This document shows, one piece after another, positions 22,465 to 31,511 of a DNA stretch of 64,000 nucleotides (within the stretch, counting starts at the first letter, position 1; each line of letters opens with the position of its first letter). Under the pieces are notes generated by a model. That model did not search any database. It was given only the letters and a program-made list of their open reading frames with translations, and was not told the origin of the DNA. The DNA is taken from assembly GCF_016919705.1 (NCBI RefSeq), contig NZ_CP070371.1:339501-403500 (forward strand), read 5' to 3'. Origin of the DNA: Paracoccus methylovorus (GTDB lineage: Bacteria > Pseudomonadota > Alphaproteobacteria > Rhodobacterales > Rhodobacteraceae). Position numbers and translations under genes: made by a program.

Positions 22465-22579
22465 GGTGCCCTCCGGTTGCAAGTCAAGGATAAGCAATGA
22501 TAGCATTGCAATCAAGATGCGGCTATGCCGATTGGACCGGGTGCGACCAATCGGCTGAATGATGATGCTGGAGGGACAG

Positions 22580-23248
22580 CTACTTGCACGGCGAGGCCAA
22601 CCAAGGCCGCGCCTTCGGCATCGCCGCCGTCACCTCGAACTCGCGCAGCATCCCGCCCGCGATCAGCCCGTCGCGGATCCAGCCCAGCGCCTGCCACCAG
22701 TCGTCATAGGCGCGGCGGGCGGATTCGATCTGGCGCGGGTGGGGCGAGAAGGTGACCGGGCAGGCCAGTACCTCGATCGTCCGCCACCTGCCGCGGGTGA
22801 GCAAGCGCGCCGTGCCGACGACGATGGTGGTGGCCCGTTCGCCATGCTGGTTGCGTTTCACCTCGACCGGCACACAACGCGGCACGGCACCGGGCATCCA
22901 GTCGGGGGTGAGGCCGGCGCGGGCCAGTTCGGCGACCCGGATCGCCATGCGCTTGCCGCCCATCGCGTCGGGGATCCCGGCGACGCAGGCCGCGATCACC
23001 TCGGCATCCTCATGGGTGTAGCTGCCGATCTTGTGCTGGCCGCCGTCGATCTTGCAGCCGAGGATGGCGCGCTGGATCAGGACATATTCGAGGCCGAAAC
23101 CGAAACCTTCCTCGGTCACGTCCTGTGGCAGCGGCAGTTCCAACTGCGCTTTCTCGACTCGGAACGCCCATTCCAGCGCCGTCTGCACGCCCAGCGCGCG
23201 TTTGATCCGCGTGCCACCGGCACGGCTGATCCGTCCCTGCATGCTCAT
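22580..23248 (-). CDS. conserved hypothetical protein at a mobile-element junction
   Basis: This 222-residue protein starts MSMQGRISRAGGTRIKRALG. The sequence is mixed alpha/beta with a basic N-terminus and a C-terminal helical WWQALGWIRDGLIAGG segment. I recognise the type from alphaproteobacterial phages and islands but know no function or family number. Its start overlaps the stop of the broken upstream frame by 4 nt, so the two were originally an operon. They probably belong to a phage early region that was joined to the ICE by deletion. Confidence 0.55.
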   Translation of the reverse strand: MSMQGRISRAGGTRIKRALGVQTALEWAFRVEKAQLELPLPQDVTEEGFGFGLEYVLIQRAILGCKIDGGQHKIGSYTHEDAEVIAACVAGIPDAMGGKRMAIRVAELARAGLTPDWMPGAVPRCVPVEVKRNQHGERATTIVVGTARLLTRGRWRTIEVLACPVTFSPHPRQIESARRAYDDWWQALGWIRDGLIAGGMLREFEVTAAMPKARPWLASPCK

Positions 23249-23524
23249 GGCTGCAATCCTTCAAGGAAATCCATCTGCGCCGGGCGCTGGGCCGCATCCG
23301 CCGGCCGCCAGATCCACGGGCCCGAGGCCATGGGCAGCTGCGAGAGCGCGCCACGCATGTGCTGCAACCAGAGGATGAACTCCGTTGCCGAGCAGGCGCA
23401 GAGCGCGTGTCCGATGGGCCAGCCCATCAGCCATCCGACGAAGAGCGGGTTCAGCCGCCGCCGCGCCCGGCCCTTCAGGATCCGCCGCGAGACGGCGCGC
23501 CCATGCGAGGCAATCATGAAAGCC
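23245..23524 (-). pseudogene. 5'-truncated gene fused to the broken trbE
   Basis: From about 23524 downward a frame different from trbE reads AFMIASHGRAVSRRILKG, then FVGWLMGWPIGHALCACSATEF and a Trp-rich tail ending LEGLQP. It ends by overlapping the next gene's ATG. The hydrophobic stretch and coupling to the next gene suggest that this is the real reading frame on this side of the junction and that its start was lost. The trbE frame stays open through it only as a chance overlap. The family is not recognised. Confidence 0.45.
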
Positions 23525-25024
23525 CAGGCCGCCGCCGAGATCATGCCAGTCGCCGCCCATGGCGAGGGCCGAGGCACGGATCGAGCCGCCGAAATCGAAG
23601 GCGAAGATCTGCGAGCGTGCATAGCGGCGGAACTGCAGCGCCGTCAGCGCGAGCAGCACGGATTTACCCGCGCCGGTCGGGCCGACCACCAGCGTATGGC
23701 CGACATCGCCGACATGGAGACTTAGCCGGAACGGGGTTGAGCCTTCGGTCTTTCCAAAGAGCAAAGGGGGTGCACCGAAATGCTCGTCCCGTTCCGGCCC
23801 CGCCCACACCGCTGAAAGCGGGATCATGTGGGCGAGATTCAAAGTGCTGATGGGTGGCTGCCGCACATTCGCATAGGCATGTCCGGGCAGGCTCCCGAGC
23901 CATGCATCGACCGCATTTACGGTCTCGATCATCGCGGTGAAGTCGCGGCCCTGGATCACCTTCTCGATCAGGCGCAGCTTCTCATCGGCGAGACGAGGGT
24001 CATGGTCCCAGACCGTGATTGTCGCGGTGACCCATGCCATGCCCGCGACATCGGCCCCGAGTTCCTGCAGCGCCATATCGGCGTCCAGCGCCTTGTTGGC
24101 GGCATCGGTATCGACCAGCGCGGATTGCTCATTGCTCATCACCTCCTTCAGGATGGCGGCGATGGACTTCCGCTTGGCGAACCACTGGCGGCGGATCTTG
24201 GTCACCATCCTGGTCGCATCGAGTTTGTCCATCAGGATGGCCCGTGTCGACCAGCGATAGGGAAAGGCGAGGCGATTCAGATCGTCGAGGATGCCGGGCG
24301 TGGTGGCGGTCGGGAAGCCGGTCACCGTCAGCACCCGCAGATGAGCGGGGCCAAGGCGCGGCTCCAGCCCGACCGCCAGAGGCTGATCGGCCAGCAGGGC
24401 ATCGAGATGCATCGGCACTTCGGGCAGGCGCAACCGATGCCGGTTCGTGGAAATGGTGGAATGCAGATATGTGAGCGTGCCCGCATCGTCGAGCCAGCGG
24501 CATTCCGGCATGAAGCCGTCCATCAGCGCCAGCACCCGGTCGGTGCGGTCGATGAAGCCGCGCAGCATCTCATGCGGGTTCACGCCCGAGGTCTCGCGGC
24601 CCTCATAGAGCCAGCTCTCGGCGCGCGCGGCCTCTTCCGCCGGAGGCAGCCAGAGGAAGGTCAGGAAATAGCCTGATACGAAATGGCTCCCCTCTTCCTC
24701 GAAGTCTGCCCGCCGCTCGGCCTCGACCAGCGCGGAAGCCGGATCCGGGAAGCTACTCGCGGGATAGGTCGAGGCCTCGGACCTCTGCGCCTCGACGAAT
24801 ATGGCCCAGCCGGAGCCGAGGCGGCGGAAGGCATTGTTCAGCCGCCCGGCCACCGCGACGAGTTCAGCGGCAACGGCGGAGTCCAGATCTGGTCCCCGTA
24901 ACTTCGCCGTGCGCTGGAAGCTGCCATCCTTGTTCAGCACCACGCCGGGCGCGATCAGCGCCGCCCAGGGCAGATAATCGGCAAGCTGCGCGGCATGGCG
25001 GCGATACTCGGCGAGGTTCATCAT
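23261..25024 (-). pseudogene. trbE: conjugal transfer ATPase TrbE/VirB4, C-terminus lost
   Basis: TrbE/VirB4 powers mating-pair assembly. The ATG at 25024 lies 9 nt after GGAGG. The reading frame matches TrbE for about 500 residues, with Walker A GPTGAGKS at 448-455 and a family segment ending GGDWHDLGGGL. It then loses homology near 23524. Family members are about 800-850 residues, so the Walker B half is missing and the last about 87 codons are junk. trbJ, trbL, trbF, trbG and trbI, which should follow, are also absent. Confidence 0.85.
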
Positions 25025-25040
25025 CGGCGAAAGCCTCCGG

Positions 25041-25322
25041 TCAGACCATGAAATTTCCGGGCAGGCGCAGATGCCTGCGCCCGACCTCGGCAAAGAGCGG
25101 ATCGTGCTTTGCGGCCCAGACCGCGGCCATATGACCGATGGCCCAGATCATCAGGCCGCCCAGCCAGAGTTGCAGGCCGAGGCCGACGGCCCCGGCCAGC
25201 GTGCCGTTCAGGATGGCGATGGAGCGCGGTGCGCCGCCGAGCAGGATCTGCTCGGTCAACGCTCGGTGGACCGGAACGGAGAACCCCGGCACCGCGTCGA
25301 GGGCCTCGAAGCTCGTTGCCAT
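25041..25322 (-). CDS. trbD: conjugal transfer protein TrbD/VirB3
   Basis: The 93-residue product has a VirB3-like plan: a short polar N-terminus (VPVHRALTEQILLGGAPR), then a hydrophobic region (GTLAGAVGLGLQLWLGGLM and IWAIGHMAAVWA) that would place it in the inner membrane. It ends with the family motif AKHDPLFAEV. Its ATG shares one base with the trbC stop (TGATG). It sits between trbC and trbE as in other ICEs. Confidence 0.88.
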   Translation of the reverse strand: MATSFEALDAVPGFSVPVHRALTEQILLGGAPRSIAILNGTLAGAVGLGLQLWLGGLMIWAIGHMAAVWAAKHDPLFAEVGRRHLRLPGNFMV

Positions 25323-25654
25323 CAGATCAGTGCCCCTCCGCCGAAGCTGAAGAAGCTCAGGAAGAAGCTCGATGCAGCGAAGGCGATGGAAATACCGAAG
25401 ACGATCTGGATCAGCCGCCGGAAGCCGCCGCCGGTATCGCCGAAGGCCAGCGTCAACCCGGTGACGATGATGATGATCACCGCGACGATCTTGGCGACCG
25501 GGCCTTCGACCGATTGCAGGATCGACTGCAACGGCGCTTCCCAGGGCATGGAGGAGCCGGCCGCATGGGCGGCGGGTGCCAGCATAAGGCTGACATAGCC
25601 GAAGGTCGCAGCGCTGGCGATGTGGCGGCTGATGGTGAAGGCATGACGGATCAT
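25322..25654 (-). CDS. trbC: conjugal transfer pilin TrbC/VirB2
   Basis: The ATG at 25654 follows GGGAG by 7 nt and gives 110 residues. The N-terminus is a signal peptide (SLMLAPAAHAAGSS cleavage region). Two hydrophobic helices follow (VAKIVAVIIIIVTGLTLAFG and LIQIVFGISIAFAASSFFL) separated by a short basic turn, the standard VirB2 pilin layout. It overlaps trbB by 4 nt and trbD by 1 nt. Confidence 0.9.
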   Translation of the reverse strand: MIRHAFTISRHIASAATFGYVSLMLAPAAHAAGSSMPWEAPLQSILQSVEGPVAKIVAVIIIIVTGLTLAFGDTGGGFRRLIQIVFGISIAFAASSFFLSFFSFGGGALI

Positions 25655-26652
25655 GCGGAGTCTCCCTGTTCTGAACTGGAGGTTGCGGGTGGAAAATCTG
25701 CGGAGGTGACCCGATAGTCGCCGTCCGGCCCCAGGCCCTCGACGAGGGCAAGCTCGACAAGGCGGCGGTTGCTGCCGCGCCCGGCGAGGACGGCAACCAG
25801 GTCGATGGTTTCGGCGATCAGGGCGCGCGGCACGGTGACCACGGCTTCCTGGATCAGTTGTTCGAGGCGCCGCAGCGCCCCGATGCCCGATCCGGCATGG
25901 ATGGTGCCGATGCCGCCGGGATGGCCGGTGCCCCAGGCCTTCAGCAAATCCAGCGCCTCGGCACCGCGCACCTCGCCGATGGGGATACGGTCGGGGCGCA
26001 GGCGCAGCGAGGAACGGACAAGGTCCGAAAGCGTGGCGACACCGTCCTTCGTTCGCATCGCCACCAGATTCGGCGCCGCGCATTGCAGTTCTCTGGTGTC
26101 TTCGATGATGATCACCCGGTCGCCGGTCATCGCGACCTCGGCCAGCAGTGCATTGGTCAGCGTGGTCTTGCCGGTCGAGGTGCCGCCCGCGACGAGGATA
26201 TTGGCGCGGGTGGCGACGCCCAGCCGCAGCGCCTCGGCCTGCATCCGGGTCATGATCCCGGCGCTGACGTAATCGTCGAGGGTGAAGACCGCGACGGCGG
26301 GCTTGCGGATGGCGAAGGAGGCCGCAGCCACCACCGGCGGCAGCAGGCCCTCGAACCGCTCGCCGCTCTCGGGCAGTTCGGCGGAGACGCGGGGACTCCG
26401 CGCATGGACCTCGGCGCCGACATGATGCGCGACCAGCCGGACGATGCGCTCGCCATCCTCGGGTGACAGGTGCTCGCCGGTATCGGCGAGCCCCTCCGCG
26501 AGCCGGTCCACCCAGATCCGCCCGTCCGGGTTCAGCATCACTTCGATGACGCCCGGATCCTGCAAATACGCGGAAATGGCAGGCCCGAGCGCGCTCCGGA
26601 GCATCCGCGCGCCCCGCTGCCTGCTTGCCTCAATGCTGCCTGAGCCTGCCAT
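25651..26652 (-). CDS. trbB: conjugal transfer ATPase TrbB/VirB11
   Basis: This 333-residue hexameric secretion ATPase has Walker [10 protein letters not shown] at 155-163, the Asp box region ([10 protein letters not shown]), [19 protein letters not shown] and the histidine-box-like segment GGIGTIHAG. The motifs appear intact. It is the first gene of the trb group left in the window, and 150 nt upstream of it an inserted restriction cassette ends. Its natural upstream neighbour is copG, now 4.4 kb away. Confidence 0.92.
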   Translation of the reverse strand: MAGSGSIEASRQRGARMLRSALGPAISAYLQDPGVIEVMLNPDGRIWVDRLAEGLADTGEHLSPEDGERIVRLVAHHVGAEVHARSPRVSAELPESGERFEGLLPPVVAAASFAIRKPAVAVFTLDDYVSAGIMTRMQAEALRLGVATRANILVAGGTSTGKTTLTNALLAEVAMTGDRVIIIEDTRELQCAAPNLVAMRTKDGVATLSDLVRSSLRLRPDRIPIGEVRGAEALDLLKAWGTGHPGGIGTIHAGSGIGALRRLEQLIQEAVVTVPRALIAETIDLVAVLAGRGSNRRLVELALVEGLGPDGDYRVTSADFPPATSSSEQGDSA

Positions 26653-26805
26653 TCCGTCCCCGTTCCACCGGGGAGGAGCATGAAGGTCCCCGGATGGGGA
26701 TGACTAAGGAAGCGTCATGTCAGCGGTCCGCAACAGGCTTCAGGGCGTAGTAGGGCCATGGCGTGCAGATACAGGAAAACGGCGGGATGACATTTCGTCA
26801 TGCGA

Positions 26806-28053
26806 TTACGCGGCCCTGACGAGGTCAAGGAATCCCCGAACTGACATCAGCCAGTTTTGCTGGTCTGTGTGATATGTGGCGTGAATGCTTTGTGGCAAGA
26901 CGAGCTGCAGCGCCTGCGCCTGCATTTCGCCGGTCTGTGCCCGGGAGATGGACGGTTCGAGCGTTAACAGATGCTTGGCCGTGATGCGTTCTGCCTCTGC
27001 CAGCACCTGTCGCCACCGATCCTTGCAGGTGGTCTTGACTGCCAGCATACGAAGTTTGTCGGTCGGGAAGGTGGGATCTGCATACTCAGCTTCACCTGGA
27101 AACAGGAAATCGGCCGCATTTCTCTTTTCGGTGGTGGCCTCTCGCTTGTATCGGACATTCCATTTGGTCAGCAGCGCCTCGACATGATGCGCAAAAGCAT
27201 AACCGGCGCGGGATTTGCGCCTGTTCTGCACGCTCAGTGAGAAGGACAGAAATCCGTCGACATCTGCCTGTTCCCCGTCCAGAAAGCCTTCCTTGAGCCG
27301 TTCCGCCACGATGATACGCTCCAGATGCCGGAACAGGGCTTCCTCATGCTCCATCCAGGCGACAAGGGCTGCGTCGGGATCGGCCAGCGGGTCGACGCCT
27401 TTAACAGACTTACGCGCAAAAGCCGAGAAGGCAGCAGTGCCGGGAAAAGCCGCACCAAATCGCCCGACGAGCTGGTCAAGCGCATCAGGTTCCGGTTCTT
27501 CAGCCTCAATGCCAAGCTCATCAAGGATAAACTTTGCGGCAAGGTCGATACCGCGACCGCCGTCCTCACCGATATCACGCTGGCTGAGGGCGTAGTCATC
27601 CGTCAGTTGCAACCCGAAGAGCCACAGCAGTTTCTGCTCGGCAGAGCTGCCGGAAGGACACAGGATTGCAAGCACTTTCCGCTCTGAGGTCATACAGAGA
27701 AACAGCGTATCGCCCGCTTGCGCCCGGTGGACGACACTTTCAGCAGCTGCCGGATAGTAAAGACGGTATTCCGGCGCGCGATGTAGTTGCGCCTTGCGGC
27801 TGTTGTACCATGTCCCGGTCAGTTCCAGCCGGAGGGGTGCCTCCTGCTCGTCATCCATCCAGATATAGGTGACCGGGATTCTCTCCCGTTCCGCCGGTGT
27901 TCCGACAAATGCCCGGAACACATCGACGCCCTGGAACTCATGTCCCCGGGATACGGCAGGATCCACCTCTGTGCCGCGCAAGACCTTTGCGCCGGCTCCA
28001 ACGAAATATCCTGAAAGATAACCTTTGCCCGCCACGTCAACCCTGCCCTTCAT
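26806..28053 (-). CDS. EcoRII-type restriction endonuclease
   Basis: The C-terminal half closely matches EcoRII-C (PF09019). NRRKSRAG at 277-284, DFLFPG at 315-320 and LAVKTTCKDRWRQ at 337-349 supply the catalytic Asp and Lys residues of the PD-(D/E)xK centre. The N-terminal part should be the effector-binding EcoRII-N domain. The ATG at 28053 gives 415 residues, close to EcoRII's 404, and overlaps vsr by 17 nt; a longer frame to 28125 is less likely. With the Dcm-like partner the expected target is CCWGG. That target is inference. Confidence 0.85.
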   Translation of the reverse strand: MKGRVDVAGKGYLSGYFVGAGAKVLRGTEVDPAVSRGHEFQGVDVFRAFVGTPAERERIPVTYIWMDDEQEAPLRLELTGTWYNSRKAQLHRAPEYRLYYPAAAESVVHRAQAGDTLFLCMTSERKVLAILCPSGSSAEQKLLWLFGLQLTDDYALSQRDIGEDGGRGIDLAAKFILDELGIEAEEPEPDALDQLVGRFGAAFPGTAAFSAFARKSVKGVDPLADPDAALVAWMEHEEALFRHLERIIVAERLKEGFLDGEQADVDGFLSFSLSVQNRRKSRAGYAFAHHVEALLTKWNVRYKREATTEKRNAADFLFPGEAEYADPTFPTDKLRMLAVKTTCKDRWRQVLAEAERITAKHLLTLEPSISRAQTGEMQAQALQLVLPQSIHATYHTDQQNWLMSVRGFLDLVRAA

Positions 28054-28540
28054 TTCCGGCGGAATCCCGTCCGCGCAGCTCGAGAACCGGATCGTCAGAG
28101 GAGAGCCACAGGCTGACTCTGTCAATCACCTCTTCATCCGGCCACCGCAGCTTTCCCTTCAGCGCGCATTCCCAGATAAGGGACACCCGCCAGCCCGCTG
28201 CCCGCAAGGCGGTAATATTTGCTGTGTCACGGGCAACATTTCCGGCGATCTTCCGGCGCCAGAACTCTTCCCGGGTTGCTGGCCAGCGAAACAGATAGCA
28301 GTCATGTCCATGCCAGAAGCAGCCGTTGACCAGCAGGACGGCCCGGTATTTCGGCAATACCAGATCCGGACGACCGGGCAGCGTCTTCTCGTGCAGCCGA
28401 AACCGGAAGCCACGCGCATGCAGGCCCTTCCGCAGCAGCATTTCGGGCTTCGTGTTGGTCCCGCGGATCGCCGCCATATTACGGCTGCGGGTGGCACTGT
28501 TGTGGACGTCAGCCAACTTTTCGCGCGCGCAATCCGGCAT
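28037..28540 (-). CDS. vsr: Vsr very-short-patch repair endonuclease
   Basis: Vsr nicks next to T in T:G mismatches left by deamination of 5-methylcytosine. The 167-residue product carries the family core: NMAAIRGTNTKPEM at 21-34, catalytic Asp59 in GRPDLVLP and FWHGHDCYLF at 75-84 with the zinc/catalytic histidines. It overlaps the dcm-like gene by 32 nt, the same overlapping arrangement as dcm-vsr in Escherichia coli. It repairs the mutational cost of its neighbour's methylation. Confidence 0.92.
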   Translation of the reverse strand: MPDCAREKLADVHNSATRSRNMAAIRGTNTKPEMLLRKGLHARGFRFRLHEKTLPGRPDLVLPKYRAVLLVNGCFWHGHDCYLFRWPATREEFWRRKIAGNVARDTANITALRAAGWRVSLIWECALKGKLRWPDEEVIDRVSLWLSSDDPVLELRGRDSAGNEGQG

Positions 28541-29738
28541 CGGACATGACGGTCAGGACATGTGGCAGCATGATCTTTGCGACTTCCGCGAAAACCGGAA
28601 CAGCGACCGAATTGCCAAACTGTTTGTATGCCTGCGTGTCGGAGACCGGGATGCGGAAGCTGTCATCGTAACCCATCAGGCGGGCGCATTCCCGTGGCGT
28701 CAGCCGACGTGGGTTTTCTCCCGTGCCCCTGCTGACGAGGATCTCCGAGCCGTCCTTATAATAGCGCGCCGAAAGCGTGCGGGCGATGTCATCCGGGCCG
28801 ACCAGACCGAATCCAAAGCCATTTCCCCTGGCGCGGTGCTTGGCCGCGTAGTCCTGCAGGTATTGCCAGAGCTTGTCGGTGAGCGTGTATTTCGCGCTGA
28901 CTTCTGCGTCGGGTCCGATGGTAAAATGCCCCTCCGGCGCCTCCGTTCCATCTTCCGGGTGGAGAATCGAGCGCAGGCGTCTGGCACCGTAGGCCGGCAG
29001 ATGCAGATCATCGAAGCTGAAGGGGACCGGATCACGAAAGCCGACGATGACGATCCGTTCGCGATGCTGCGGAACAAAGTGGCCCGCATCGATGATCCGC
29101 GTGTGGATCGAGTAGCCCAGCTCTTCCTCCAGCTTCCTCCGGATCACGCTGAACGTCCGCCCCTTGTCGTGGCTCCGCAGGTTCTTCACGTTCTCCAGCA
29201 GGAAGGCTGCCGGGCGGTGATGCTTCAGGATACGCAGGACGTCGAAGAACAGCGTGCCCTGGGTTTCATCCTGAAACCCATGCAACCGTCCGAGCGCGTT
29301 CTTCTTTGAGACACCAGCGATCGAGAAGGGCTGGCAGGGAAAGCCCGCGACCAGAACATCGTGATCGGGCACATCTGCGGCCCCGACCTCGCGGATGTCG
29401 CCGGCGATGGGCCGGTTGTCCGGATAGTTCGCCAGATAGGTTTTCTGAGCATAACCGTCCCATTCGGAGGTGAACACGCAACGCCCTCCCGCACTTTCCA
29501 TTGCGTGCCGCAGCCCGCCGATACCGGCAAAGAGGTCGATGAAGGTAAAAGCGGCGTCCTTTGCCGGACGGGCATGGCTTTCCGCCTCCGTCTGCAGAAC
29601 CCGGATCACCGCCTCGCGCGGGGTTTCCTCGCCTCGTTTCCAGCGATAGATATGGCCTTCGGAGTAGCCCAGCTTTTTCGATGCTTCGGCAACCGACCAC
29701 CCTGCCCGCTGCAGGAGGCTGTCGAAATCTGTCTGCAT
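28509..29738 (-). CDS. dcm: Dcm-like cytosine-C5 methyltransferase
   Basis: The ATG at 29738, 4 nt after a GGAGAG site, gives 409 residues. A small HTH-like N-terminus (WSVAEASKKLGYSEGHIYRW) precedes motif I DLFAGIGG at 68-75, the catalytic PCQ at 134-136 and ENV at 182-184. The recognition region and tail (GNGFGFGLV, TLSARYYKDGSEILV, RRLTPRECARLMGY, QAYKQFGNSV) strongly resemble E. coli Dcm. CCWGG specificity is therefore likely. It is first in a dcm-vsr-R cassette. The HTH could let it control its own gene, as M.EcoRII does. Confidence 0.92.
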   Translation of the reverse strand: MQTDFDSLLQRAGWSVAEASKKLGYSEGHIYRWKRGEETPREAVIRVLQTEAESHARPAKDAAFTFIDLFAGIGGLRHAMESAGGRCVFTSEWDGYAQKTYLANYPDNRPIAGDIREVGAADVPDHDVLVAGFPCQPFSIAGVSKKNALGRLHGFQDETQGTLFFDVLRILKHHRPAAFLLENVKNLRSHDKGRTFSVIRRKLEEELGYSIHTRIIDAGHFVPQHRERIVIVGFRDPVPFSFDDLHLPAYGARRLRSILHPEDGTEAPEGHFTIGPDAEVSAKYTLTDKLWQYLQDYAAKHRARGNGFGFGLVGPDDIARTLSARYYKDGSEILVSRGTGENPRRLTPRECARLMGYDDSFRIPVSDTQAYKQFGNSVAVPVFAEVAKIMLPHVLTVMSDAGLRARKVG

Positions 29739-29928
29739 TCTGCTCTCCACTGTCCGCACGCCATCGGGGAATTTTTTTGACACTATGTCTGCATGTCGCC
29801 CCTCCTGCAAGAACATAGTGGAAACCTGATGAAGTATTCCGCTTGTGCCCTTGCGCCCCCCTCGCCGTTGCCGATGATATGGCACGAATTTCTGGGCAAG
29901 CGCAGGCTGCCGTCGGTGAGTCAGGGCT

Positions 29929-31011
29929 ATGCAGACACCTCTTGGAGAACTTGCCGGGCTGGACCTCTCGGATCACGATCTCTGTCAGCGCATTCTTGCC
30001 CTCGACAAACACCGGCTCGCCGAAGGCCTCGTTGTCGAAAGCCTCTTCGATCAGTATCTGGCCGCGTTCCCCCGGAAGGACGAAGACGTACCGGTACTGA
30101 TTGATGCCGATACGGCAATCGCCAGGAATCCGGGTCGTGATGCCTCTTATGCCTTCGTATGGGATCGCGGCAGCGCGAAGGGGCTGGGTCGATATCTTCG
30201 GGCGCTTGGATCCAGGTATTCTGCCTGGCTGGTCCGGTTCGACGAAATCATGCACGACTTCGTTGCCGCCAGAACAGAGGAAGGGCGGCGTGCATCGGAC
30301 TGGTCGCCTCTGCACGAAGTTGCGCGATCCCTCTCAGGGCTGAAGACGGCGCGTGATGTCGGTGTCGACCGGTCGGTCCGGGACACAAGGCGTATCAACC
30401 AGAGCTTCTGGGGGTATCTCTCGGCGCACTATGGAAATGACCTGGGGCTCCGGGTCGTTCTGCCGCGGCTGTTCATGAATTTCGGTATTCAGCCATGGTT
30501 CAGGTATGTCTGGAATATTGACAGGATATACCTTCAGGGCGATCAGCTCTGGCATCTGGAGATCAAGCACAAATATCCGATGCAGGGGAACCCGCTTACC
30601 TTTGGCCTGAATGACGGAGAGCTTCGGCTGATCGGGGATCTTGCCCGTTGTGGCCTGCGCTCGCTGCACACGATCATCGTCAAACCGCGCTGGAATAAGG
30701 AAACCAGTTCAATGCTTCTGACGAATGATATGTCGGCGCGGGCAGCGGCGGCAGTTATCGGTCGGGAGATCAGCGCCGAAGATGCGCGCCAGGCGCTGTC
30801 ACAACGTGCCGGACTGTCAGGTGCGGACACCTCGTTTAGCGGCCGCAGTTCACTGGTATACCGATCTTTGCCTGCCTCGGGCTTTTCGTCTTTCGGGACG
30901 CTGGGCATGCCTTATACCGAGGTCGCCGGGCGAATCGACGATTTCATGCGTGGCAGGCAGACAGAGCGGGTGACGGACGGGTGGTTGCGAGCCCTCCGAC
31001 AGGACGTCTGA
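29929..31011 (+). CDS. unknown protein divergent from the R-M cassette, possible PD-(D/E)xK nuclease
   Basis: This 360-residue protein is read away from the Dcm-Vsr-EcoRII cassette, sharing a 190-bp intergenic region. I do not recognise a family. Residues 195-216 contain NIDRIYLQGDQLWHLEIKHKY, with Asp198 and Glu211-x-Lys213 placed as in PD-(D/E)xK nuclease cores on a beta hairpin. There is no signal or membrane segment. GC content and placement suggest that it came with the cassette. A role as accessory nuclease or second restriction enzyme is only a hypothesis. Confidence 0.6.
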   Translation: MQTPLGELAGLDLSDHDLCQRILALDKHRLAEGLVVESLFDQYLAAFPRKDEDVPVLIDADTAIARNPGRDASYAFVWDRGSAKGLGRYLRALGSRYSAWLVRFDEIMHDFVAARTEEGRRASDWSPLHEVARSLSGLKTARDVGVDRSVRDTRRINQSFWGYLSAHYGNDLGLRVVLPRLFMNFGIQPWFRYVWNIDRIYLQGDQLWHLEIKHKYPMQGNPLTFGLNDGELRLIGDLARCGLRSLHTIIVKPRWNKETSSMLLTNDMSARAAAAVIGREISAEDARQALSQRAGLSGADTSFSGRSSLVYRSLPASGFSSFGTLGMPYTEVAGRIDDFMRGRQTERVTDGWLRALRQDV

Positions 31012-31071
31012 CCTTCAGGCGCTCCGGGGCTTATGCCTGCATTGCAGCAACCGGGAAAATGTGGTTGCCGC

Positions 31072-31500
31072 TTAATCATCGGTCTCGTTGGTGGAAGTCG
31101 GCCCCACGTCCTCCGGGATCTCCCGCAGGAAGCTGCGTCCGGACTGCAACTGCCTTCCAAGGGTGGTGACGAACCCATCGAAGCGCTCCCGCCCCTTGGC
31201 TTGGGCCGCCGCGTATCCTTCCGTCGGGACCGGCGGTGTGACGGTCAGCCAGAAGCGGACAAAGAGGCCGAGGGTCTCCGCCGATATGCTGAGGTCGCGC
31301 TCGATCCGGGCGACCTGCCGCGACAGCCGGTCGAGCCGCCGGGTCAGGGCGGCTTCCTGCATCTGGGCCGTGTCGGGCGAAAGGAAGGATTCCAGCGCCG
31401 CCTCGACCACCGAGGATCGCGAGACGCGCTTGCGGTCGGCCAGTTCGGTGACGCGGGAGATCAGCCCTACCGGCAGCGAGGCATTGAGACGATCACGCAT
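31072..31500 (-). CDS. CopG-type ribbon-helix-helix protein of the conjugation operon
   Basis: The 142-residue product begins with a ribbon-helix-helix motif (RLNASLPVGLISRVTELADR then VSRSSVVEAALESFL), followed by a coiled-coil-like helix and a hydrophobic stretch (LGLFVRFWLTVTPPV). Such copG genes lie directly after traG in this ICE family, and it starts 11 nt after the traG stop. It may be an accessory or regulatory protein for the transfer genes. It is separated from trbB by the inserted cassette. Confidence 0.8.
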   Translation of the reverse strand: MRDRLNASLPVGLISRVTELADRKRVSRSSVVEAALESFLSPDTAQMQEAALTRRLDRLSRQVARIERDLSISAETLGLFVRFWLTVTPPVPTEGYAAAQAKGRERFDGFVTTLGRQLQSGRSFLREIPEDVGPTSTNETDD

Positions 31501-31511
31501 ATCCGGTCCTT

